Assembly: GCA_002305995.1 (NCBI GenBank)
Contig: DBRN01000012.1
Coordinates: 273,738-337,737 of the forward strand
Length of the DNA: 64,000 bases
Source: Atopobiaceae bacterium UBA1367
Lineage (GTDB): Bacteria > Actinomycetota > Coriobacteriia > Coriobacteriales > Atopobiaceae
Direction: 5' to 3'
The first letter of the stretch is position 1. Every line of letters begins with the position of its first letter. This document shows positions 43,983 through 52,295 of this stretch, one piece after another. The notes under the pieces are model-generated. The model did not search any database and was not told the origin of the DNA. It worked only from the letters and a program-made list of their open reading frames with translations. The position numbers and the translations under genes were made by a program.

Positions 43983-46307
43983 ATGGGCGAGACCTTGAGG
44001 ATCCGATCCGGACAGCAGCAGGCCGATCCCGCCCCCGGGGCCGACAACTGGCGCGTGCTGCAGGCGACCTGCGCGAGCTACCTCGACGCCGAGGCGATGG
44101 ACAAGATCACCCGCGCCTACGAGTTCGCGTGCGAGTTCCATCGTGACCAGAGGCGCCTTGCGGGCGAGCCCTACATCAACCATCCCGTGGAGGTCGCCCT
44201 CATCCTGGCATCCGACCTCCACATGGACGAGAACCCCATCTGCGCCGCCATCCTCCACGACACCGTGGAGGACACCGAGGCCACCTTCGACGACCTCTCC
44301 GAGCGCTTTGGCACGACGGTGGCCGAGCTTGTGGACGGCGTGACGAAGCTCACGCAGGTCGAGGTGTCGTCGCTCGACGAGAAGCAGGCGCTCAATCTGC
44401 GCAAGATGTTCCTTGCCATGAGCAAGGACATCCGCGTGCTCATCATCAAGCTCGCCGACCGCCTGCACAACATGCGCACCATGGCGGCCCTGTCCCCCGA
44501 GAAGCGCATCATCAAGTCGCGCGAGACCATGGACGTCTATGCCCCGCTGGCAGACAGGCTTGGCATCTCCTCGATCAAGTGGGAGCTCGAGGACCTGGCC
44601 TTCTTCTATCTGCAGCCCGACGAGTACGAGCGCGTCGCGCGCATGGTCCAGGAGTCGCGCGCGCGTCGCGAGGAGCGGACCGCCGAGGCGATCAAGGTCC
44701 TCGACGACGAGCTCGCCCGCGTGGGGCTCTCGGGCTATCAGATCTCGGGGCGCCCGAAGCACCTCTGGTCCATCTACCAGAAGATGACGCGCAAGCGCAA
44801 GGAGTTCTCGGAGATCTACGACCTGATCGCCCTGCGCGTGCTCACCGAGACGGTGGGGGACTGCTACTCGGCGCTCGGGGCGGTCCACTCCCTCTGGCAC
44901 CCCATCTCCGGGCGCTTCAAGGACTACGTCGCCATGCCGAAGGCGAACGGCTACCAGTCGCTGCACACGACGGTCATCGGTGCCGACGTCAGCACCGTCG
45001 AGATCCAGATCCGCACCTTCTCGATGCACGACAAGGCCGAGTACGGCATCGCCGCGCACTGGCTGTACAAGCGCCTGGGCACCTCCCAGGGCTCCATGTC
45101 CGCGGAGGACAGGTCGGTCGACTCGCAGATCAACTGGATCCGCCGCACGCTCGACTGGGCGACGGAGGAGGAGATCGAGGATCCGCACGAGTTTCTCGAC
45201 AGCCTCCGCGTCGACCTCTTCGAGCACGAGATCTTCGTCTTCACCCCCAAGGGCGACGTGATGAGCCTCCGGCGCGAGTCCACGCCGCTCGACTTCGCCT
45301 ACGCCGTGCACACCCAGGTGGGCCACCACTGCGTGGGCGCGAAGGTCAACGGCTCGATGGTCCCGCTGACGCACAAGCTGAAGAGCGGCGACCGTGTCGA
45401 GATCATCACCCACAAGGGTGCCAAGCCCGGCCATGACTGGCTCAAGATGGTCGTCACGCCCTCGGCCCGCAGCAAGATCCGCAAGTACTTTGCGACCGAG
45501 AGCAAGGGGGACGACGCCGAGCGCGGGAGGGGCTACCTTGCCGTCGAGCTGCGCAAGCACGGCCTGAGCATCTCGTCCTCGCGCGTGACGAAGGGCCTCG
45601 AGAAGGTCCTCTCGACGACTGGCTACCGCGACGTCGAGACGATGCTCGCGGCCATCGGCACCGGCAGGCTCTCCCCCAAGTCGATCGCCCATCGCCTGGA
45701 TGACATCGTCGCGGAGTCGCGTCCGGCGAGCGAGGTCGAGCGTGAGGCGCGCAAGGCGAATCGCAAGATGCTCATCGAGGAGGACAAGCCGCTCATCGCG
45801 CCCCGCCCGCGCGATCGCCGCCGCTCCAGCTGCGGCGTCGTGGTCAAGGGCGACCCCGACCTCCTCGTCCACCTGGCCCACTGCTGCAACCCCGTGGCGG
45901 GCGACGAGATCGTGGGGTTCATCACGCGCGGGCGCGGCGTGTCGGTCCACCGCGCGTCCTGCCCCAACGTGAAGGCGCTCTCGGAGCATCCCGAGCGCAT
46001 GATCGCGGTGGAGTGGGACACCTCGGGGGCCACCGAGTTCCAGGTGGAGATCGTGGTCGAGGCGACCGACCGCATGGGCCTGCTCAGGGACGTGACCATC
46101 GCGCTCACCGAGGCCGGCTGCAACATACTCTCCGCCGCGACCCAGACGAGCTCCACGGGCATGGCGCGCCTGCGCTTCCTCATAGCGCTGTCGGACGCGT
46201 CGAACCTGGGGCCCTTGCTGGCCCGGGCGAGCAGGGTGCCGTCCGTCTACGACGCGCGGCGCATCATGCCCGGCGAGGGGGCCAAGCAGCTGCCGCGTCG
46301 CGCATAG
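43983..46307 (+). CDS. rsh: RelA/SpoT bifunctional (p)ppGpp synthetase/hydrolase
   Basis: 774 residues with full long-RSH layout. The HD hydrolase domain has ILHDTVEDT and LADRLHNMRTM intact; the synthetase domain has YDLIALRVL, ANGYQSLHTTV and EIQIRT. TGS (EIFVFTPKGDVMSL), a zinc-finger-like region with LAHCCNPVAGDEI, and a C-terminal ACT domain follow. Both active sites look complete, so it should make and degrade the stringent-response alarmone. ATG at 43983 has GGGGGAGGG upstream. The MBL gene follows by 20 bp, which suggests one operon. Confidence 0.97.
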   Translation: MGETLRIRSGQQQADPAPGADNWRVLQATCASYLDAEAMDKITRAYEFACEFHRDQRRLAGEPYINHPVEVALILASDLHMDENPICAAILHDTVEDTEATFDDLSERFGTTVAELVDGVTKLTQVEVSSLDEKQALNLRKMFLAMSKDIRVLIIKLADRLHNMRTMAALSPEKRIIKSRETMDVYAPLADRLGISSIKWELEDLAFFYLQPDEYERVARMVQESRARREERTAEAIKVLDDELARVGLSGYQISGRPKHLWSIYQKMTRKRKEFSEIYDLIALRVLTETVGDCYSALGAVHSLWHPISGRFKDYVAMPKANGYQSLHTTVIGADVSTVEIQIRTFSMHDKAEYGIAAHWLYKRLGTSQGSMSAEDRSVDSQINWIRRTLDWATEEEIEDPHEFLDSLRVDLFEHEIFVFTPKGDVMSLRRESTPLDFAYAVHTQVGHHCVGAKVNGSMVPLTHKLKSGDRVEIITHKGAKPGHDWLKMVVTPSARSKIRKYFATESKGDDAERGRGYLAVELRKHGLSISSSRVTKGLEKVLSTTGYRDVETMLAAIGTGRLSPKSIAHRLDDIVAESRPASEVEREARKANRKMLIEEDKPLIAPRPRDRRRSSCGVVVKGDPDLLVHLAHCCNPVAGDEIVGFITRGRGVSVHRASCPNVKALSEHPERMIAVEWDTSGATEFQVEIVVEATDRMGLLRDVTIALTEAGCNILSAATQTSSTGMARLRFLIALSDASNLGPLLARASRVPSVYDARRIMPGEGAKQLPRRA

Positions 46308-46327
46308 GTCGCAAGGAGGAGGCGAGG

Positions 46328-47005
46328 ATGCCAGATCATGACGAGCTCCGGCGCTTTGTCGTCGGCGACCTCGAGACCAACTGCTACGCCTACGTGTCGC
46401 AGGGCGAGTGCCTCGTGGTCGACCCCGGCGCCTCGGGCGCGCGCATCGCCCGGGCCCTGGATGACGTGCGGGTGAGGCAGGTGGTCGCCACCCATCGCCA
46501 CCACGACCATGTGTGCGGGGTTCGCGAGCTGGTGGGGGCGACGGGCGCGCCCTGGGGCATCGGCGCGACCGACGCCTTGAGGGTGACCGAGGCCCTCGAG
46601 CTCTCCAGCCACGTCCTCGACGTGCGAGGCTCCGAGCTCTCCGACCCCCCTGTGCCGGACATGCTCCTGCGCGATGGCGACACGCTCCGCGTGGGGACGG
46701 CAGCCTTCCTGGTCGTCGACGCCCCCGGCCACACGGAGGGAGGCATCGTGCTGGTCGGGAGGGGCAGCGCCGAGGGCATCGCCTTCGTGGGCGACACGCT
46801 CTTCGCGGGCTCCTGTGGGAGGTGCGACCTTCTGGGAGGGGACTGGGACGCGATGGCCGCCACGCTCGGGCGACTGCCCCTGGCCATGGCCCCCGAGACG
46901 GTGCTGCTGTGCGGCCACGGCCCGCAGACGACGATGGCCGAGGAGCTGAGGACCAATCCCTACCTGCGGCGCGATCCCAGGGGGCCGTCGCACGGCGGGG
47001 CCTGA
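46328..47005 (+). CDS. Metallo-beta-lactamase-fold hydrolase (glyoxalase II-like)
   Basis: 225 residues. The zinc-binding motif THRHHDHVCG, then APGHTEG, VGDTLFAGSCGR and CGHGPQTT give the complete set of MBL ligands. The order and GSCGR loop match the YcbL/hydroxyacylglutathione hydrolase group; substrates are thioesters of some thiol cofactor. ATG at 46328 follows AAGGAGGAGG. It lies between rsh and tRNA-Leu, a common neighbourhood of rsh in Gram-positive bacteria. Confidence 0.9.
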   Translation: MPDHDELRRFVVGDLETNCYAYVSQGECLVVDPGASGARIARALDDVRVRQVVATHRHHDHVCGVRELVGATGAPWGIGATDALRVTEALELSSHVLDVRGSELSDPPVPDMLLRDGDTLRVGTAAFLVVDAPGHTEGGIVLVGRGSAEGIAFVGDTLFAGSCGRCDLLGGDWDAMAATLGRLPLAMAPETVLLCGHGPQTTMAEELRTNPYLRRDPRGPSHGGA

Positions 47006-47011
47006 GGGCTG

Positions 47012-47035
47012 CCGACGGACCCTTCTGGCCGTCGG
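47012..47035 (+). terminator. Hairpin after MBL gene
   Basis: CCGACGG and CCGTCGG form a seven-base-pair stem with a 10-base loop a few bases past the stop codon. No T-run follows, so termination efficiency is doubtful. Confidence 0.4.
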
Positions 47036-47048
47036 TGGGCCGTCGACG

Positions 47049-47057
47049 TGGTATAGT
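47049..47057 (+). promoter_or_regulatory. tRNA-Leu promoter -10 (extended)
   Basis: TGGTATAGT with -10 TATAGT at 47052-47057, 22 bp before the mature tRNA start. It is the best -10 hexamer of the TGGTA group in this window. Confidence 0.5.
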
Positions 47058-47079
47058 CTCTTGCGGCAGTGCCGCATCG

Positions 47080-47164
47080 GCCCGAATGGCGGAATTGGCA
47101 GACGCGACGGTCTCAAAAACCGTTGGGGCAACCCGTGTGGGTTCGAGTCCCACTTCGGGCACCA
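47080..47164 (+). tRNA. tRNA-Leu (anticodon CAA)
   Basis: 85-nt class II tRNA. Acceptor arms GCCCGAA (47080-47086) and TTCGGGC (47154-47160) pair fully, with discriminator A and encoded CCA. The anticodon stem ACGGT/ACCGT encloses loop CTCAAAA, anticodon CAA at 47114-47116, reading UUG. A long variable arm (GGGGCAACCCG region) and the T-loop TTCGAGT confirm tRNA-Leu. Confidence 0.97.
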
Positions 47165-47336
47165 TGGCGGATGTGGTGGTATTCTGCACGCTTGCCTCCT
47201 CGGCGAAGAGGGGGTAGGATAAGGTTCGCTGTGGTTTCGTGCCACAGGCAAAGCGGGGCCAGGCGGCCCCCACCTTGCGGCGCCCTCGGGTAGCTGTCTG
47301 GTCAGACAACGTATCCTCCCGCTCTTGCGGAACGTG

Positions 47337-47370
47337 TCTCCTGGACGCCCCCCTGCGCCGGGAGATTTTT
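47337..47370 (+). terminator. Attenuator-like terminator in the infC leader
   Basis: TCTCCTGGACGC pairs with GCGCCGGGAGA (11 pairs with one G-T and one bulge) around a C-rich loop, and TTTTT follows. It ends 32 bp before the infC start. It may be conditional, as expected for L20- or IF3-controlled leaders, or may simply end the tRNA transcript. A second small hairpin (CCGC/GCGG, 47319-47330) precedes it, and TGCGGC/GCCGCA follows it. Confidence 0.6.
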
Positions 47371-47401
47371 ATGTGCGGCTCCGGCCGCAGGAGAAGGGAA
47401 G

Positions 47402-47965
47402 GTGGAAGAGATAGCCAGGAACGAGGGTCCCCGCACCAACGACGGGATCACGGCGCGCATGTGTCGTCTCATCGGCGTCGACGGCTCGCAGCTGGGCCTG
47501 TTCGGCGTGCCCGACGCGCTGCGCATCGCCCGCGAGCAGGATCTCGACCTCGTCGAGATCGCTCCCAACGCCGAGCCGCCCGTCTGCAGGGTGATGGACT
47601 ACGGCAAGTACAAGTTCGAGCAGGACCGCAAGGCCAAGGCGGCACGCAAGAAGCAGGTGCGCGTCGAGGTCAAGGAGATGAAGTTCCGTCCCAAGATCGA
47701 CACCGGGGACTACGAGACCAAGAAGGGCCACGTGATGCGCTTCCTCAGGAAGGGCGCTCGCGTGAAGATCACCATCATGTTCCGTGGCCGCGAGATGGCC
47801 CACCCGGAGCAGGGGCTCAACGTGCTCGAGCGCCTGGCGGAGGACCTCAGGCCCTACGCCCACGTCGAGCAGCAGCCCAAGATGGAGGGTCGCAACATGC
47901 ACATGCTCGTCGCCCCGATCAAGGGCGCCTTCGAGGAGAGGGCGTCCCGGAGCGACGCCGAGTAG
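47402..47965 (+). CDS. infC: Translation initiation factor IF-3
   Basis: 187 residues. IF-3 binds the 30S subunit, prevents subunit joining and checks start codons. The N-terminal domain has ARNEGPRTNDGI and VEIAPNAEPPVCRVMDYGKYKFEQ (the IF-3 signature); the C-terminal domain has KITIMFRGREMAHPEQG. The start is GTG at 47402, with AGGAG eight bases upstream. Rare start codons are common for infC and allow autoregulation by IF-3 itself. It heads infC-rpmI-rplT behind a leader with a terminator-like hairpin. Confidence 0.96.
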   Translation: MEEIARNEGPRTNDGITARMCRLIGVDGSQLGLFGVPDALRIAREQDLDLVEIAPNAEPPVCRVMDYGKYKFEQDRKAKAARKKQVRVEVKEMKFRPKIDTGDYETKKGHVMRFLRKGARVKITIMFRGREMAHPEQGLNVLERLAEDLRPYAHVEQQPKMEGRNMHMLVAPIKGAFEERASRSDAE

Positions 47966-47978
47966 AAGGAGAATCAGC

Positions 47979-48173
47979 ATGCCCAAGATGAAGACGCACA
48001 AGGGGTCGGCCAAGCGCTTCCGCCGCACCGGCACCGGCAAGATCATGCGCGCCAAGGCCTTCAAGAGCCACATCCTGACCAAGAAGTCGCCCAAGCGCAT
48101 CCGCGGCTTCCGCAAGGAGGTCGAGCTCACCAAGGCCGACGCCAAGGTCGTCAGCCAGCGCATGGGCCAGTAG
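47979..48173 (+). CDS. rpmI: 50S ribosomal protein L35
   Basis: 64 residues, standard length, strongly basic. PKMKTHKGSAKRFRRTGTGKI is the L35 signature. ATG at 47979 follows AGAAGGAG, 13 bp after the infC stop. Second gene of infC-rpmI-rplT. Confidence 0.98.
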   Translation: MPKMKTHKGSAKRFRRTGTGKIMRAKAFKSHILTKKSPKRIRGFRKEVELTKADAKVVSQRMGQ

Positions 48174-48218
48174 CCCCCGCGCCGTCCCATTTTGCCTCGT
48201 ATAAGGAGTTGATCAGAT

Positions 48219-48581
48219 ATGGCACGAGTCAAGCGCGCAGTGGCGGGTCGCAAGAAGCGCAAGACCCTCGTCGAGCGCACCAAGGGGTACTATGGCGCGC
48301 GCTCCCGCACCTTCCGCGGGATGAGGGAGCAGTCCCGGCACTCCCTGCAGTACCAGTACCGTGACCGCCGCAACAAGAAGCGCGACATCCGCTCCCTGTG
48401 GATCCAGCGCATCAACGCGGCCGCCCGCATGAACGACCTCTCGTACAGCACGTTCATGCACGGCCTGAGGCTGGCCGGCGTCGAGCTCGACCGCAAGGTC
48501 CTCGCCCAGCTCGCCTACGATGACGAGAGGGCCTTCGCCGACCTCGCCACCGTTGCCAAGGCGGCCCTGGACGCCGAGTAG
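48219..48581 (+). CDS. rplT: 50S ribosomal protein L20
   Basis: 120 residues, standard length. It begins ARVKRAVAGRKKRK and contains KGYYGARSRTFR and RDRRNKKRDIRSLWIQRINAA, diagnostic of L20, an early-binding 23S rRNA protein. In other bacteria L20 represses this operon. ATG at 48219 follows AAGGAG. A strong terminator closes the operon. Confidence 0.98.
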   Translation: MARVKRAVAGRKKRKTLVERTKGYYGARSRTFRGMREQSRHSLQYQYRDRRNKKRDIRSLWIQRINAAARMNDLSYSTFMHGLRLAGVELDRKVLAQLAYDDERAFADLATVAKAALDAE

Positions 48582-48604
48582 GCCCACGCTCACCCGACGG
48601 CGCC

Positions 48605-48646
48605 CGCGCCCCCTCGCCTTCGACCGAGGGGGCGCGTCTTCGTTTT
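48605..48646 (+). terminator. Intrinsic terminator after rplT
   Basis: CGCGCCCCCTCG pairs perfectly with CGAGGGGGCGCG over an eight-base loop, followed by TCTTCGTTTT. Confidence 0.92.
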
Positions 48647-48691
48647 CCGCGTGTAGGTCGCCGAGATGCGTCGCGGCGCCAGCGGCTGCGC

Positions 48692-48697
48692 TATACT
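48692..48697 (+). promoter_or_regulatory. Candidate -10 for efp operon
   Basis: TATACT, 60 bp before the efp ATG and 46 bp after the rplT terminator. Confidence 0.45.
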
Positions 48698-48757
48698 CAA
48701 TACCATATGTGAACGTGCCCGAAGGCGCTTCGGGCGTGGTCGAAAGGTTGTACGCGC

Positions 48758-49321
48758 ATGGCTTCTCTCAGCATCACCGATCTCAAGGTCGGGCTTGGCG
48801 TCAACATCAAGGGCAAGGACTGCGTCATCCTCGAGGCCCAGCATGTCAAGCCGGGCAAGGGCAACACCTACGTGCGCACCAAGTACCGCGACATCCGCAC
48901 GGGCCGTGTGAACGAGGAGAACTTTCAGCAGTCCGCCAGGTTCGAGAGCGTCAACATGCGGACGCGCGAGATGCAGTACCTCTACAGCGACGGCGACATC
49001 TACCACTTCATGGACAACGAGACCTACGAGCAGATCGAGGTCGGCGTCGACATGATCGGCGACAACGCCATGTGGTTCAAGGAGAATGACGTCTGCCTGC
49101 TGCAGTATGCCAACGACGTGCTCTATGCCGTGCAGCCCCCCATGTTCATCGAGGCCGAGATCGTCGAGACCGAGCCTGGCTTCAGGGGCGACACCGTCCA
49201 GGGCGGCGGCAAGCCGGCCACGATCGAGACGGGAGCCGTCGTGCAGGTGCCCATGTACCTCAACGTCGGCGAGGTCATCAAGATCGACACCCGCGACGGC
49301 AAGTTCGTCGGGCGCGTTTAG
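48758..49321 (+). CDS. efp: Elongation factor P
   Basis: 187 residues, standard for EF-P, which relieves ribosomes stalled at polyproline. The tip loop reads VKPGKGNTY with Lys34 at the position modified in many bacteria; the proline-rich loop of unmodified actinobacterial EF-P is not present here, so a modification enzyme elsewhere is likely. The C-terminus ends IKIDTRDGKFVGRV, the family signature. ATG at 48758 has GAAAGG ten bases upstream. It heads efp-asp23-nusB-xseB-tlyA-nadK-recN. Confidence 0.97.
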   Translation: MASLSITDLKVGLGVNIKGKDCVILEAQHVKPGKGNTYVRTKYRDIRTGRVNEENFQQSARFESVNMRTREMQYLYSDGDIYHFMDNETYEQIEVGVDMIGDNAMWFKENDVCLLQYANDVLYAVQPPMFIEAEIVETEPGFRGDTVQGGGKPATIETGAVVQVPMYLNVGEVIKIDTRDGKFVGRV

Positions 49322-49359
49322 CCCACACATCATCGGCCGCTTCCCCGAAAGGATCTCCC

Positions 49360-49722
49360 ATGGCTGACAACGAGCTGCGCATCTCCGGACTGAGCGTCTC
49401 CCAGGGCGTCGTGACCACCATCGTGGCGCGCGCCTCCGAGGCGGTCGAGGGCGTTGCGCGCGTAGGTGGCAATGACATCGCGTCCTCGCTGGTGCGCGTG
49501 TTCACCAGTCGCTCCATCGCCCCCGAATCCAGCGTGGAGGCCGAGGTCGTCGACGGCGAGCTTCGCGTGGGCGTCCATCTCGCCGTCTTCTACGGCTACC
49601 CCTTCACCAAGCTCGCCGCCTCGGTGCGCGAGGCGGTGGCCGGCGCCATCGCCTCCCAGGTGGGCGTCGAGGTCAGCTCGGTCGACGTGTGCATCGACAG
49701 CCTCGTCTTCCCCAAGGAGTAG
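49360..49722 (+). CDS. Asp23/Gls24 family envelope stress protein
   Basis: 120 residues. ISGLSVSQGVVTTIVARASEAVEGVARVGG and VSSVDVCIDSLVF follow the Asp23/Gls24 (DUF322) pattern. Members in Firmicutes associate with the membrane in cell-wall stress, and one (YqhY) is encoded between efp-type genes and nusB, exactly as here. Cytoplasmic by sequence, no helix anchor. ATG at 49360 follows GAAAGGA. nusB starts three bases after its stop. Confidence 0.9.
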   Translation: MADNELRISGLSVSQGVVTTIVARASEAVEGVARVGGNDIASSLVRVFTSRSIAPESSVEAEVVDGELRVGVHLAVFYGYPFTKLAASVREAVAGAIASQVGVEVSSVDVCIDSLVFPKE

Positions 49723-49725
49723 CGC

Positions 49726-50298
49726 GTGGCCGGAAGACGGTTCGGCGGGCGCACCCTGGCGCGCAGCCAGGCCCTGCAGCTCATGTTCCAGGCCGAGGCG
49801 ACCGGTCGCACGGTCGCCGACACCCTTGCGGGCGACTACGTCCTCGACGAGGGACCGCTCGATCCCTATGCCGCCCGGCTGGCCACCGGCGCGGACGCCA
49901 TGCTGCACGAGCTCGACGCGGTCATCGGGGTGACCTCGGCCAACTGGAGCGTCCGGCGCATGCCGGCCGTCGACCGCAACCTCCTGCGCCTGGCGCTCTA
50001 CGAGATGCTCGAGGTCGACGAGGTCGACGTCGCCGTCTCCATCGACGAGTGCGTCGAGCTTGCGAAGGCCTATGGCACCGACGAGTCCTCGCGATTCGTC
50101 AACGGCCTGCTGGGAAGGATCACGCGTCGCATCGCCGCCGGCACCGACGTGGTCGCGGAGGCGCTTGCGACCACAGGCCACCGGGATGGTGCGGGCGATG
50201 GCCCGGCCGCGCAGGATCCGGCGGGGGATGCCGACGTCGCCATGGCGGAGGTCGCCGGGGCCGCCGCGGAGGGTCGGCCCGATTGGGCCAGGGTGTAG
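49726..50298 (+). CDS. nusB: Transcription antitermination factor NusB
   Basis: 190 residues. NusB binds boxA RNA with S10 in rRNA antitermination. It has RTLARSQALQLMFQAEATG at the N-terminus and VDRNLLRLALYEMLEVDEVDVAVSIDECVELAKAYGTDESSRFVNGLLGRI, both diagnostic. The last 45 residues are an Ala/Gly/Asp-rich tail not found in short NusB proteins. GTG at 49726 has AAGGAG seven bases upstream. Confidence 0.95.
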   Translation: MAGRRFGGRTLARSQALQLMFQAEATGRTVADTLAGDYVLDEGPLDPYAARLATGADAMLHELDAVIGVTSANWSVRRMPAVDRNLLRLALYEMLEVDEVDVAVSIDECVELAKAYGTDESSRFVNGLLGRITRRIAAGTDVVAEALATTGHRDGAGDGPAAQDPAGDADVAMAEVAGAAAEGRPDWARV

Positions 50299-50300
50299 GG

Positions 50301-50564
50301 ATGGCCCGCAGACCGGACGTCTCCGCCTACCGGAGCTTCGACCAGATCACCGACAGGCTCGACGAGATCATAGGGCAGGTCAGGGACAAGGACACCTCGC
50401 TCGAGCATTCGCTCGACCTGTTCGATGAGGCCATCGCCCTCGGGTCGAAGGCGGTCGACCTCGTGGACGCGACCGACTTCTCGCCCGCCGAGCGGGAGCG
50501 CCTGAGGGACGTCCCGATGGTGGATCCCGGCGACGACGGGGCGCCTGCGGCCGGGACACCCTAG
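50301..50564 (+). CDS. xseB: Exodeoxyribonuclease VII small subunit
   Basis: 87 residues. YRSFDQITDRLDEIIGQVRDKDTSLEHSLDLFDEAIAL matches the XseB helical core, which assembles on XseA to degrade single-stranded DNA. The large subunit xseA usually precedes it but is absent here. ATG at 50301 begins two bases after the nusB stop; tlyA starts two bases after its own. Confidence 0.85.
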   Translation: MARRPDVSAYRSFDQITDRLDEIIGQVRDKDTSLEHSLDLFDEAIALGSKAVDLVDATDFSPAERERLRDVPMVDPGDDGAPAAGTP

Positions 50565-50566
50565 GG

Positions 50567-51307
50567 ATGTCCCCGCGACGCATGCGGCTCGACGCCTACC
50601 TCGTGTCGCAGGGCCTCTTCGCGACTGTCGATGACGCGATGCGGGCGGTTCTCGCGGGCGAGGTCTCGACGAGCGACCGCCGCCTCACCTCCCCCGGGGA
50701 GCAGGTGAGGCCCGGCATGACGATCCACGTGCGTGGGCGGGCCCCCTACGTCAGCCGAGGCGGGCTCAAGCTCGAGCACGGCCTCAGGGAGCTTGGTGTG
50801 GACCCGTCGGGGCTGGCCTGCGTCGACGTGGGCTGCTCGACGGGCGGCTTCACCGACTGTCTGCTCAGGCATGGCGCGTCCCGGGTGCTGTCGGTGGACG
50901 TCGGCCGGGCCCAGTTCGACTGGTCGCTCAGGCAGGATCGACGCGTGACGCTCCTGGAGCGCACCAACATCGTCGACGTGCCCGACCTGCCAGGGCAGGA
51001 GGGTGCCTACCAGCTCGCCGTGTGCGACGTGTCGTTCACCTCGGTCATCACCATCCTGCCTGCGATCACCCGCCTCCTCGGCCCTCGGGGCACCTTCCTC
51101 ACGCTCGTCAAGCCGCAGTTCGAGGCTCCGAGGGAGCAGGTGGGCGAGGGCGGCGTCGTGCGGGACGAGTCGGTCCGCCTCGCCGCGCTCGCCCGCGTGT
51201 CGGAGGCGATGGAGGCGGCCGGCTTCGTGCTTGGCGGCTCGTGCGTGAGCCCCATCGTCGGTCACAAGGGAAACGTCGAGTACCTTCTCGTCGGTCGCAG
51301 GCCATAG
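50567..51307 (+). CDS. tlyA: TlyA family rRNA 2'-O-methyltransferase
   Basis: 246 residues. An S4 RNA-binding domain (RLDAYLVSQGLFATVDDAMRAVLAGEV) precedes an FtsJ-like SAM methyltransferase with VDVGCSTGGFTDCLLRHGA. Asp in VCDVSFTS and Lys in LVKPQFEA belong to its catalytic set. TlyA methylates cytidines in 16S and 23S rRNA and in mycobacteria confers capreomycin sensitivity. ATG at 50567 is tightly packed behind xseB; ATG at 50582 is an alternative. Confidence 0.94.
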   Translation: MSPRRMRLDAYLVSQGLFATVDDAMRAVLAGEVSTSDRRLTSPGEQVRPGMTIHVRGRAPYVSRGGLKLEHGLRELGVDPSGLACVDVGCSTGGFTDCLLRHGASRVLSVDVGRAQFDWSLRQDRRVTLLERTNIVDVPDLPGQEGAYQLAVCDVSFTSVITILPAITRLLGPRGTFLTLVKPQFEAPREQVGEGGVVRDESVRLAALARVSEAMEAAGFVLGGSCVSPIVGHKGNVEYLLVGRRP

Positions 51308-51385
51308 CGCGATGGTCCCGGCAGCCGGCGTCGCGCGGCGGCTGGGCCTCGCCGGCGTGCCCTCGCAACCGCCCCGCGTGCGTGC

Positions 51386-51391
51386 TACACT
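51386..51391 (+). promoter_or_regulatory. Candidate -10 for nadK-recN
   Basis: TACACT, 40 bp before the nadK ATG. The 123-bp gap after tlyA supports a separate promoter. I looked for an SOS box here because of recN and found only a GTTCG half-site. Confidence 0.35.
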
Positions 51392-51430
51392 CTAACGGAT
51401 GCATACGTACGTTCGTTTTGGGGTGGTCGC

Positions 51431-52282
51431 ATGAAGGTCCTTCTCGTGCCCAACTATGCGCGGCCACATGCCATCGGGGGCGCGCAGCGCCTGTCGGCCT
51501 GGCTGGAGGGCGAGGGCGTCGAGGTCCGGTGGGCCCACGACAAGAAGCTCTTCCCCGACAAGCCCGTGGACACCTCGGGCGTCAGCCTGGTCGTGTCGCT
51601 CGGCGGCGACGGGACGCTGCTGCGCGCGGCGCGCATCGTCGAGTACTCCGAGATACCCATGCTCGGCCTCTCCTACGGCCACCTGGGCTTCCTGACCTGC
51701 GGCGGTCCCGACGACCTCATCCAGACCGTCTCGGACGCGCTGGCAGGCGAGCTGCACATGTCCCACCGCATGACCCTGGACATAGAGGCGCGCTTCGAGC
51801 GCCCCGACGGGAGCGTCGTCACCGAGCGCGCCTTCGCCCTCAACGACCTGGCCCTCACCCACGGCATCCGCGGCGACATGATCGCCTTCGACGTGTCGGT
51901 GTCGGGCCATCACATCGACCGCCTGCGCGGTGACGGCTTCGTCGTCTCCACGGCGACCGGATCCACCGGCTATGCGCTCGCTGCCGGCGGCCCCATCGTG
52001 ACCCCCGAGTTCGTGGGCATGGTGTGCGTGCCCGTGGCCTGTCACACCATCACGGCGCGCGCGTTCCTCACGTCCTCCTCCGACGTGGTCGAGCTGCACA
52101 TCAACCCCGAGCGCCACGCGGACCGCCTGTTCTTTGCCGACGGGCAGCCGATGGGGGAGGGGCTGCGGGGCATGGGCGCCACGGTCCGCCGGGGCCCGGG
52201 CGACATCATCCTGCTCGACCGCAGCGCGCGCAGCTTCTACGAGTCGGTCTCGCGCGTGTTCTACGGCAACACCAAGCGCTAG
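51431..52282 (+). CDS. nadK: NAD kinase
   Basis: 283 residues; phosphorylates NAD to NADP with ATP or polyphosphate. The GGDGT motif (about residues 58-62), LNDLALTHG, and STATGSTGYALAAGGPIV are all present. ATG at 51431 has a GGGG run upstream. recN follows after 13 bp, and the tlyA-nadK-recN order is widely conserved in Gram-positive bacteria. Confidence 0.96.
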   Translation: MKVLLVPNYARPHAIGGAQRLSAWLEGEGVEVRWAHDKKLFPDKPVDTSGVSLVVSLGGDGTLLRAARIVEYSEIPMLGLSYGHLGFLTCGGPDDLIQTVSDALAGELHMSHRMTLDIEARFERPDGSVVTERAFALNDLALTHGIRGDMIAFDVSVSGHHIDRLRGDGFVVSTATGSTGYALAAGGPIVTPEFVGMVCVPVACHTITARAFLTSSSDVVELHINPERHADRLFFADGQPMGEGLRGMGATVRRGPGDIILLDRSARSFYESVSRVFYGNTKR

Positions 52283-52295
52283 GCGGTGGGTCCCG

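Noticed and set aside
43932..47309. Minus-strand open frame of 1125 codons opposite rsh and the MBL gene
   Set aside because: Runs through the tRNA gene and two well supported genes on the other strand.
51386..51430. SOS box upstream of nadK-recN
   Set aside because: Only one GTTCG half-site is present.
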